From Allobranchiibius sp. CTAmp26 (GTDB lineage Bacteria > Actinomycetota > Actinomycetes > Actinomycetales > Dermatophilaceae): a stretch of DNA of 64,000 nucleotides. This document shows, piece by piece, positions 1-10,305 of this stretch. Numbering within the stretch: position 1 is the stretch's first letter; every line of letters starts with the position of its first letter. The stretch lies in the NCBI RefSeq assembly GCF_017565405.1, contig NZ_JAGEKR010000024.1, positions 97,085-161,084 on the forward strand, read 5' to 3'. The position numbers were made by a program, and so were the translations under genes. The notes beneath the pieces are model-generated. The model saw only the letters and a list, made by a program, of their open reading frames with translations, did no database searches and had not been told where the DNA came from.

Positions 1-348
1 GCCGGGCGGCGCGGTCCTCGGTCAGACCCGACGCCTGCGCCAGCCGGGCACGGTCGGCCAGGTGAGCCGCCCGATCCCGGGTCGCCTGATCGCGCACGAC
101 CACGAACCGCCACGGTTGGGAGTGCCCCACGCTCGGCGCGTGGTGCCCCGCCTCGAGCACCGCGGTCAACAGGTCCTCCGGCACCGGGTCGGGCCGGTAG
201 CGGCGGATGTCGCGCCGGGCGTCGACGACGTCGCGCAACGCGTCCGCCACGTCGGCGCCCATCGCCCACCCGGTCGGGTCGGCGCCGCGACGCCGCGCGC
301 TGGTCGTGTCCCCCACGACCGGCACGGGACGGGGCCACCTGTCGCCGG

Positions 349-352
<4 letters not shown>
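1..352 (-). CDS. bluB: 5,6-dimethylbenzimidazole synthase BluB (partial, C-terminus outside window)
   Basis: Nitroreductase-fold enzyme that breaks down reduced FMN with oxygen to make 5,6-dimethylbenzimidazole, the lower ligand of cobalamin. About 117 N-terminal residues are inside the window. After a roughly 35-residue leader they show the BluB signature: RRDIRRYRPDPVPED, then EAGHHAPSVGHSQPWRF, the FMN-binding region. The ATG at 352 overlaps the cobN stop (ATGA), so the two are translationally coupled and bluB is downstream of cobN in the riboswitch-controlled operon. The O2-dependent BluB agrees with the aerobic CobG route found nearby. The remainder lies left of base 1. Confidence 0.88.
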
Positions 353-3984
<3,632 letters not shown>

Positions 3985-4054
3985 CAGTCTCCTTGGCCGG
4001 GGTCCGCGCCCCGAGCTGGCAGTTCGTGCTAAGGGCCGCACCCGTTCCGGGGCG

Positions 4055-4160
4055 GCGGTGCGCGCCCGCGTACCTGACTCACCGGGCGATCACCCGGTTC
4101 ACAGTGGCGGGACCGTCCCGGATTCGCACCGGGTTCCGCGAGCGTGTACCGCCCGCAGCC
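4055..4160 (-). promoter_or_regulatory. Cobalamin riboswitch in the cobN-bluB leader
   Basis: Read on the minus strand, the leader carries the conserved cobalamin core: GGAACCCGGTGCGAATCCGG, then GACGGTCCCGCCACTGTGA, then a B12-box-like GAGTCAGGTACGCGGGC at about 4064-4080. It lies directly upstream of cobN, and its 5' edge touches the stop codon of the lipoprotein gene at 4160-4162. About 70 bases separate the B12 box from the cobN ATG, enough for an expression platform; GC-rich dyads there could sequester the ribosome site. Expected effect: adenosylcobalamin represses cobN-bluB. The exact ends are approximate. Confidence 0.9.
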
Positions 4161-4588
4161 TACCCACCCGCGACGACGTGCCCCGGCGAGACGGTGACGG
4201 CCGCGTCGTAGACCGTCGGATCACAGTCCGGTCCGTTGGGCTGGACGCGTTCGGGGCGCACAATGAGGGCGTCGTTCTGCGCGACGACTCGGTGCGCGGC
4301 GTCACGCACCGTGACCTGGATCGGCTGGGCAGCGGTCGTCCGCAGCTCGCCGGTCACCACGAACGCCGTCGTGCCCGATCCGAGTCTCAGCGGCTGACTC
4401 GATCGGCAGACCGCGGCTACGCACACCTGCGCGGTCAGGACGGTCCCGTTCGGAAAGCCGGTGTACGACACGCTCACACCCGGGTCCGCGCCCATCGCGG
4501 TGCAGTAGCGCGCCTCGTCGGGGCCGCACGACGCCAATGCCAGCGAGAGCGCGACCGCTCCACCCAGCGCAAGCCACGTCCACCCCAT
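4160..4588 (-). CDS. Putative lipoprotein, unknown function
   Basis: About 142 residues. A hydrophobic stretch (WLALGGAVALSLALASC) ends in a lipobox-like LASC, so the product is probably a diacylated surface lipoprotein. The mature part has several cysteines and a beta-rich composition and resembles no family I can name. The ATG at 4588 begins the signal peptide directly but has a GGAG abutting it, which is too close for a normal ribosome site. A GTG at 4621 would add 11 residues. It precedes the cobN riboswitch on the same strand, and nothing links it to B12. Confidence 0.6.
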   Translation of the reverse strand: MGWTWLALGGAVALSLALASCGPDEARYCTAMGADPGVSVSYTGFPNGTVLTAQVCVAAVCRSSQPLRLGSGTTAFVVTGELRTTAAQPIQVTVRDAAHRVVAQNDALIVRPERVQPNGPDCDPTVYDAAVTVSPGHVVAGG

Positions 4589-4715
4589 CTCCGGAGTATG
4601 CCCGCGGCGTCCGTCCAGCACGGCTGAATCGTCGTCATCGCGACCACGTGCTCGCTGTCGGGATACCCGGCGATATCGGGGTGCCCGGACAAGTCTGCGT
4701 CGATAGCCTCCGAAG

Positions 4716-5417
4716 GTGACCCATCCCTACGCGCTGCTGAATGTGCGGGTTTCGACGCCCCGACTCAAGTTGCGCGGCGCCACGGACGAGCTGCTCAGCG
4801 AACTTGCCCCGCTCGTACGAGACGGTCAAGCGATGGCCCACCCGGCTCCGTACGACGACCCCATGTCCCTCTACGACGACGACCAGGCACGGCGGGTGGA
4901 CAAATGGCTGCGCGGTGTGTGGCGTGCACGCGGCACGGTCGGCACCGATTTCTGGCGGCTGTGTCTGGCGGTCGTGGTCGATGAGCGCGCCGTCGGCATG
5001 CAGGACGTCATCGGAGACCGTTTCGATCGCTTCGGGACGGTCGTCACGTTCTCCTGGCTCGCCGGCGACGTGCGCGGCCGCGGCCTGGGCGGAGAGATGC
5101 GTGCTGCCGCGCTCCACCTGGCCTTCGCGGGTCTGGACGCCAGGGAAGTGAGCAGCGATGCCTTCGTGGACAACGACGCCTCGAACGCCGTGTCGAGAGG
5201 CCTCGGGTACTCACCGAACGGCACGACCTGGGACACCCGGAGGGGAGAACCGGCACTCCTGCAGCGGTGGCGGCTCACCCGGGAAGCGTGGGAAGTGGCC
5301 CCGCGTACGGACATCTCCCTGCACGGGGTCGAGGGTTGCAGGGCCGCATTTGAGCCTGCCGTGACGCCCACGCCGCCCGGGCAGGCAGATGGCGGCGGAA
5401 CAGTCCATCCCACTTAG
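4716..5417 (+). CDS. GNAT-family N-acetyltransferase (RimJ/RimL-like)
   Basis: 233 residues, GTG start. The N-terminus VSTPRLKLRGATDELL is typical of RimJ/RimL-like acetyltransferases. An acetyl-CoA binding signature occurs around residues 115-125 (GDVRGRGLGGEMRAAALHLAF), followed by the usual C-terminal segment with NDASNAVSRGLGY. The substrate cannot be told. The stop is only 9 bases before the cobG GTG, so the gene could drive or be co-transcribed with cobG-cobH-cobIJ; no riboswitch lies in that gap. Confidence 0.85.
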   Translation: MTHPYALLNVRVSTPRLKLRGATDELLSELAPLVRDGQAMAHPAPYDDPMSLYDDDQARRVDKWLRGVWRARGTVGTDFWRLCLAVVVDERAVGMQDVIGDRFDRFGTVVTFSWLAGDVRGRGLGGEMRAAALHLAFAGLDAREVSSDAFVDNDASNAVSRGLGYSPNGTTWDTRRGEPALLQRWRLTREAWEVAPRTDISLHGVEGCRAAFEPAVTPTPPGQADGGGTVHPT

Positions 5418-5426
5418 GCTCGCCCG

Positions 5427-6515
5427 GTGACTTCCCGAGCCCGCCCCGACGGCGGAGACCGCTGCCCGGGTGTGCTGCGCCCGTTCGTCGCGGGCGACGG
5501 CGCCCTCGTGCGGCTGCGCGTACCCGGGGGCCTGATTGGTGTCGACGTGCTCGCCGACCTCGTGGGAATCGCCGCGGAGTACGGCGCACCGGTGCTGCAG
5601 CTGACCAGCCGCGGCAACCTGCAGCTGCGCGCTCTCCCCGACCCCCTGACCGAGGAGCTGATCGAGCGGATCGAGGCCACCGGACTGCTGCCCAGCGCCT
5701 CCCACGAGCGGGTCCGTAACATCCTCGCCGCGCCGCTGGCCGTATCCCTGCGCCCTCTCGTCGAAGCAGTCGACGCAGCGATCACCAGCGATCCCGCTCT
5801 TTCGGAATTGCCGGGGCGGTTCCTCTTCGCCGTCAGCGACGAGTCCGGTTCCGTCCTCACCGAGGGATGGGACCTGGCCTACCAGGCACTCGAGGACCAC
5901 GAGGGCGTTCTCCTCGCGGGCGGTTTCGCGGCCCAGGTCCACCCCGCGGATGCGGTCGCCGAGCTCATCCGCCGCGCACACCTCTTCCTCGACCACCGCG
6001 CCGGCGACGACGTCTGGAACGTCCGCGACCTCCCCACCGACTCCCCGGTCTTCGAGGGCATGCTGCCGTACGGCGCGCGCCTTCCCGGGCCGCTCGAGCC
6101 CGGTCCGGCAGGCGCCGACCTGGTGGTCGGCGTACCCCTGGGGATGCTGCGCCCCGCTCACCTCGACGCGCTCGGCGAGCTCGCCGACGAGGTGGTGCTC
6201 ACTCCGTGGAAGTCGTTCGTCGTGCCCGGAGCCGCCGCGGACCCGGGCCGACTGCAGGACGCCGGCCTGGTCACCACCTCCACCTCCCCGTGGTCGCGGA
6301 TCACCGCCTGCGTGGGTGCGCCGTACTGCGCCCGCACCCAGACCCACACCCTCGACCTCGCCACCGCCGCGACCGCACAGATGACCGGGGCCGGCCCGCG
6401 TATCCACGTCGTCGGGTGCGAACGCCGTTGCGGCGAGCCGTCATCCGACCACCTCACCCTCGTCGCACCGACCGACGTACACCAGGTCGTTGCCGCCTCT
6501 GGAGACCATCGATGA
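5427..6515 (+). CDS. cobG: Precorrin-3B synthase CobG
   Basis: Oxygen-dependent mono-oxygenase that converts precorrin-3A to precorrin-3B, the step that commits to the aerobic pathway. 362 residues, a little short for the family. It has the ferredoxin-like half-domain shared with sulfite/nitrite reductases (RLRVPGGLIGVD; LQLTSRGNLQLRAL). The four likely [4Fe-4S] ligands are C295 and C301 (ACVGAPYCAR) and C331 and C335 (GCERRCGEP). GTG start. The stop overlaps the cobH start (ATGA). Confidence 0.92.
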   Translation: MTSRARPDGGDRCPGVLRPFVAGDGALVRLRVPGGLIGVDVLADLVGIAAEYGAPVLQLTSRGNLQLRALPDPLTEELIERIEATGLLPSASHERVRNILAAPLAVSLRPLVEAVDAAITSDPALSELPGRFLFAVSDESGSVLTEGWDLAYQALEDHEGVLLAGGFAAQVHPADAVAELIRRAHLFLDHRAGDDVWNVRDLPTDSPVFEGMLPYGARLPGPLEPGPAGADLVVGVPLGMLRPAHLDALGELADEVVLTPWKSFVVPGAAADPGRLQDAGLVTTSTSPWSRITACVGAPYCARTQTHTLDLATAATAQMTGAGPRIHVVGCERRCGEPSSDHLTLVAPTDVHQVVAASGDHR

Positions 6516-7186
6516 ATGCCGACCCGCGCCCTCCCACCCGTCGCTACGACTACGTGGCCGACGGCGCCGAGATCTACCGGCGCTCGTTCGGGATGGTCCG
6601 CGAGCAGGCCGACCTATCCGCCGTCGCCCCTGACCTAAGGGTGGTCGTCACCCGGATCGTGCACGCCTGCGGTGACGTCGAAATCGTACCCGCGGTCGCC
6701 GCCTCACACGACGTCGTCACCGCAACCCGGCACGCATTGCAAGCAGGCGCAACGGTGTTCACCGATTCGGTGATGCTCGCCTCCGGTGTCACCGCGCGCC
6801 GGATGCCGGCGCACAACGACGTCGTCTGCACGCTGCGGGACGCCCGTGTGCCCAACCTCGCGAAGCAGTGGCGCACCACCCGCGCTGCCGCTGCGGTCTC
6901 CCTCTGGGACGAGCGCCTCGACGGGGCGGTCGTCGCGATCGGCAACGCCCCCACGGCCCTCTTCCACCTGCTGGAGGTCGTGATGGACGGCGGACCGCGG
7001 CCGGCGGCGATCGTCGGAATGCCGGTCGGGTTCATCGGCTCGGCCGAGTCCAAGGTCGCCCTGGCCGAGCACGTGCTCCCCGATGGCGGGCAGATCCCCT
7101 GGATCACCGTGCACGGTCACCGCGGCGGGTCCGCGATGGCATCGGCCGCCGTGAACGCACTTGCCACGGAGTCCGAACTGGCATGA
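6512..7186 (+). CDS. cobH: Precorrin-8X methylmutase CobH
   Basis: Catalyses the 1,5-methyl shift that turns precorrin-8X into hydrogenobyrinic acid. 224 residues, normal length. Family segments seen: IYRRSFGMVREQADL at the N-terminus, VTRIVHACGDVEIV with the catalytic-region histidine, TVFTDSVMLASGV, and GNAPTALFHLLE. I chose the ATG at 6512, which overlaps the cobG stop and has GGAG 7 nt upstream; the frame is open further upstream but only as antiparallel coding noise within cobG. The stop overlaps the cobIJ start. Confidence 0.95.
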   Translation: MNADPRPPTRRYDYVADGAEIYRRSFGMVREQADLSAVAPDLRVVVTRIVHACGDVEIVPAVAASHDVVTATRHALQAGATVFTDSVMLASGVTARRMPAHNDVVCTLRDARVPNLAKQWRTTRAAAAVSLWDERLDGAVVAIGNAPTALFHLLEVVMDGGPRPAAIVGMPVGFIGSAESKVALAEHVLPDGGQIPWITVHGHRGGSAMASAAVNALATESELA

Positions 7187-8715
7187 GCAGCAACGACATC
7201 GGGCACCTGTACGGCGTGGGGCTCGGCCCCGGCGATCCCGACCTGATCACGCTGAAGGCGGCTCGGCTGATCGAGTCCGCCGACGTCATCGCCTATCACG
7301 CGGGCACCGGCAAGTCCTCGATCGCACGGGCCATCGCCGCCGACCTGATCCCGGTGGGCGTGCATGAGGAGGAGCTGCGCTACCCCGTGACGACCGGTGC
7401 GGTCGAGCACCCTGCCGGCTATCACGGCTGGCTCGCGGAGTTCTACGACGAGTGCGCAGCGCGGTTGCGCGCGCACCTCGAGGCCGGTCGCACGGTCGTC
7501 GTTCTGGCAGAAGGCGATCCGATGTTCTACGGGTCGTTCATGTACCTGCACGACCGCCTCGCCGACAGCTTCCCCACAGAGGTCGTCCCCGGAGTGACCG
7601 CGGTCTCTGGCGCGACCGCCGTCGCCGCGCACGCCCTGGCCCGACACGAGGACGTGCTCACGGTTCTGTCCGGCACACTCCCCGTCGCCGAGCTCGCGCG
7701 CCGCCTCGCCGACACCGACGCCGCCGTCGTGATGAAGCTGGGTCGCACCTTCGCCAACGTGCGCGAGGCACTGCGACAGGCCGGCCTGCTCGACCGCGCC
7801 GTCTACGTCGAGCGCGCCACCCGCGACGGCCAACGCGTGCTGCCCGCGACAGACGTCGACCCGGCGACCGTCCCCTATATGTCGATCGTCATCGTGCCGG
7901 GTCAGGACCGTCGGGCGGACGCCGCAGGACGCGCGTCCGTGGAGCCGGTGCAGCCGGTTCGTGCGTCGATCACCGGCACCGTGCACGTCGTCGGCCTCGG
8001 TCCAGGGCCGGACCGTTGGCTCACCCCGGAGGCGACTGCGATCCTGGCCGAGGTCGACCACGTCGTGGGGTACGCGCCGTACGTCGAGCGGGTGCCCCAG
8101 CGCGTCGGACTCACCCGGCATGCGAGCGGCAACACGGTCGAGGTCGACCGGGCGCGCGACGCGTTGGACCTGGCGGCTGCGGGTGACGACGTTGCTGTCG
8201 TATCCGGTGGCGACGCAGGGGTTTTCGGCATGGCCGCCGCTGTATTCGAAGCGGCGGAGACGGCCGGCGCGGCGTACGCCGAGGTGCCGGTGCACGTCGT
8301 CCCCGGGCTCACCGCGGCCCAGGCCGCCGCGGCGCTCGTCGGCGCTCCGCTCGGCGCGGACTTCGCGGTGATCAGTCTCTCGGACCGTCTGAAGCCGTGG
8401 TCGATGCTGGAGGAGCGTCTCCGCGCGGCGGCCGCCGCCGACCTCGTGATCGCGCTCTACAACCCCCGCTCGCGGTCCCGACCCGACCAGCTGCACGCCG
8501 CACGCGCGGCGCTGCTCGACGTGAAGTCGGCCGACACCGTGGTCGTTATCGCGCGCGACGTGGGCCGGGCTCAGGAGTCGGCCGTCGTGACCACGCTGGG
8601 CGCGTTCGACCCCGACACCGTCGACATGAAGTGCCTGGTGATCATCGGGGCGTCCTCCACCCGCGTGACCCTGGGCGGACAGGTGTGGACGCCGCGCTCC
8701 GTCGAGCGGCCGTAA
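7183..8715 (+). CDS. cobIJ: Bifunctional precorrin-2 C20-/precorrin-3B C17-methyltransferase CobIJ
   Basis: 510-residue fusion of two SAM-dependent corrin methyltransferases. Residues about 8-250 are CobI: YGVGLGPGDPDLITLKA, then LAEGDPMFYGSFMYLH. Residues about 267-505 are CobJ: VVGLGPGPDRWLTPEA, VVSGGDAGVFGMAA, and LYNPRSRSRPDQL. A proline/alanine-rich linker joins them. Fusions of this kind are common in Actinobacteria, including mycobacteria. The ATG at 7183 overlaps the cobH stop. A palindromic repeat follows the stop at once and may end the operon. Confidence 0.95.
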   Translation: MSSNDIGHLYGVGLGPGDPDLITLKAARLIESADVIAYHAGTGKSSIARAIAADLIPVGVHEEELRYPVTTGAVEHPAGYHGWLAEFYDECAARLRAHLEAGRTVVVLAEGDPMFYGSFMYLHDRLADSFPTEVVPGVTAVSGATAVAAHALARHEDVLTVLSGTLPVAELARRLADTDAAVVMKLGRTFANVREALRQAGLLDRAVYVERATRDGQRVLPATDVDPATVPYMSIVIVPGQDRRADAAGRASVEPVQPVRASITGTVHVVGLGPGPDRWLTPEATAILAEVDHVVGYAPYVERVPQRVGLTRHASGNTVEVDRARDALDLAAAGDDVAVVSGGDAGVFGMAAAVFEAAETAGAAYAEVPVHVVPGLTAAQAAAALVGAPLGADFAVISLSDRLKPWSMLEERLRAAAAADLVIALYNPRSRSRPDQLHAARAALLDVKSADTVVVIARDVGRAQESAVVTTLGAFDPDTVDMKCLVIIGASSTRVTLGGQVWTPRSVERP

Positions 8716-8716
8716 C

Positions 8717-8765
8717 TTTTGGACATGCACCGCGAGTCATCCATGCCCCGCCCTGCATGTCCAAA
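8717..8765. repeat. Dispersed palindromic repeat, copy 1
   Basis: Inverted repeat with arms TTTGGACATGCA and TGCATGTCCAAA flanking a partly paired centre. It begins 2 bases after the cobIJ stop. A second, closely related element is at 10244-10292. It may act as a transcription terminator, although the tail of T residues is short. Confidence 0.75.
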
Positions 8766-8895
8766 TCTGGGGCGGGTGGGCGACTCCGCGCTATGCCGAG
8801 GAGCCACATTCCTTCCTACCCTGTCCCCATGACGACCGACGACTGCTCGAACTCCATCGGGCAGGTCGACGTACGAGTTTCGGTCGCCTAATCGG

Positions 8896-9417
8896 ATGTT
8901 GCCCGCGGACACGGTCGAGCAGATCTATGCCGCCGCCTCCGCACAAGCTCCGTTGTCCGAGCCGGCGTCCGTCGCGGCGATGTATGCGGGTCTGTATGCC
9001 CGGGCTCGCACCGAACCAGGTGTGACTATGGCGATCGCGGGAGACGAGGACGGTCCGGTCGGATTCGCCTACGGCCACGACTGGCACTGGAGCGAGGCGA
9101 CCGACCCGTGGTCGACCCAGCTGCGGCAGCGACTCGGCGAGGATGCAGCGCAGCAGATCGCGGAGTCGTTCGCCGTGAATCTCCTCGCTGTTCTTCCTGC
9201 CGCCAGTGGGATGGGTGCGGGTCGGCGACTCCTCGAAGCGCTCGTGGACGCAGCGACGTCCGACACCGCCTGGTTACAGACCACGGACATCGATTCCCCT
9301 GCGCGACAGTTGTATCGGCGAACGGGGTGGCGAACGCTGGGTCGGGGCCCGGATGCCCCGAACGGGAAACCGGGGCTCGTTCTGATCCACGTTCGAAAGC
9401 CCAGAACGGGCTGTTGA
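8896..9417 (+). CDS. GNAT-family N-acetyltransferase, possibly frameshifted at the 5' end
   Basis: 173 residues from the ATG at 8896. The acetyl-CoA loop SGMGAGRRLLEALVDAA and the C-terminal YRRTGWRTLGRGP are clear GNAT features. The frame upstream of this ATG stays open back to a stop at 8830-8832 and encodes STYEFRSPNRM, which looks like genuine N-terminal sequence, yet no start codon exists there. An ATG at 8829 in the neighbouring frame suggests a one-base shift near 8868. Substrate unknown. It is followed by a MerR regulator 33 bases downstream. Confidence 0.75.
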   Translation: MLPADTVEQIYAAASAQAPLSEPASVAAMYAGLYARARTEPGVTMAIAGDEDGPVGFAYGHDWHWSEATDPWSTQLRQRLGEDAAQQIAESFAVNLLAVLPAASGMGAGRRLLEALVDAATSDTAWLQTTDIDSPARQLYRRTGWRTLGRGPDAPNGKPGLVLIHVRKPRTGC

Positions 9418-9450
9418 CCCTCACACGGTGTCAGGCGGGAGAACGGTGTC

Positions 9451-10242
9451 ATGTTGATCGGAGACTTCGCTCGACTCGGGCAGGTGTCGGTGCGGATGCT
9501 GCGCCACTACGACGCGATCGGGCTGCTCACGCCCGCCAGCGTCGACGCGTCCAGCAGCTACCGCTCCTACTCCCCCGAGCAGCTGTCCGTTCTCAATCGC
9601 ATCGTGGCGCTGAAGGATCTCGGCCTCACGCTGGAACAGGTCGGCCACGTCCTGGCGGACCGGATCGGCGTGCAGGAGCTCAACGGGATGCTCCGGTTGC
9701 GGCGCAGCGAGCTCGAGGACGAGATGCGCGCTGCCGGCATCCGGCTGGCGGCGGTCGAGTCGCGACTCCGGATGATCGAGAAGGAGCACGACATGCCTAC
9801 TGATTACGTCGTCAAACAGGTGCCCGCCGTACGGCTCGCCGCCGTCAGCGCCACCGTCGATCCGGCCGAAATAGGTCAGCACGTGGAGCCCATGTTCGTC
9901 CGTGTGCAGTCCGCGCTGCAGTCCGCCGGCGCCAGCCTGGCCACCCCGATGGCGACCTACGCCGAGGCGGAGGACGGGATGGACGTGGTCGTCGGATACG
10001 CCCACGAGGGCACTCCGCCGACCGGACTGGAGGCCGTGGACCTGCCGTCCGCGAACGCGGTCTGCGGGGTCCATCTCGGCCCGATGGACCGCATCAGGGA
10101 GTCCTGGCAGGCACTGCACCGCTGGCTCGTCGACAACGGCTACGAGTACGCCGGTGCCAGCCGCGAGCTCTACGTGCGGGCGGAGTCGCAAGACCAGCAG
10201 GACTGGGTGACAGAGCTGCAGCAGCCCGTCCGGCAGAAGTGA
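9451..10242 (+). CDS. MerR-family regulator with GyrI-like effector domain
   Basis: 263 residues. Residues 1-70 form the MerR winged helix (IGDFARLGQVSVRMLRHYDAIGLL, then YRSYSPEQLSVLNRIVALKDLGLTL, shown here as landmarks), followed by a coiled-coil dimer helix at about 80-112. Residues about 120-262 resemble the GyrI/BmrR-type ligand-binding domain, which senses hydrophobic or cationic compounds in relatives. The closest described architecture is BltR/BmrR. Its target may be the adjacent acetyltransferase or itself; no typical MerR promoter spacing was recognised with confidence. Confidence 0.88.
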   Translation: MLIGDFARLGQVSVRMLRHYDAIGLLTPASVDASSSYRSYSPEQLSVLNRIVALKDLGLTLEQVGHVLADRIGVQELNGMLRLRRSELEDEMRAAGIRLAAVESRLRMIEKEHDMPTDYVVKQVPAVRLAAVSATVDPAEIGQHVEPMFVRVQSALQSAGASLATPMATYAEAEDGMDVVVGYAHEGTPPTGLEAVDLPSANAVCGVHLGPMDRIRESWQALHRWLVDNGYEYAGASRELYVRAESQDQQDWVTELQQPVRQK

Positions 10243-10243
10243 G

Positions 10244-10292
10244 TTTCGGACATGCACGGCGGGTCACATGTGACCCACCGTGCATGTCCAAA
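10244..10292. repeat. Dispersed palindromic repeat, copy 2 (probable bidirectional terminator)
   Basis: Nearly perfect 42-base palindrome, arms 10248-10268 and 10269-10289, with one mismatch. Arm begins GGACATGCACGGCGGGTCAC. It shares the outer GGACATGCA/TGCATGTCC with copy 1 at 8717-8765. It sits between two convergent genes, as expected for a shared terminator. Confidence 0.8.
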
Positions 10293-10305
10293 CCTTGGGC
10301 CGCCC

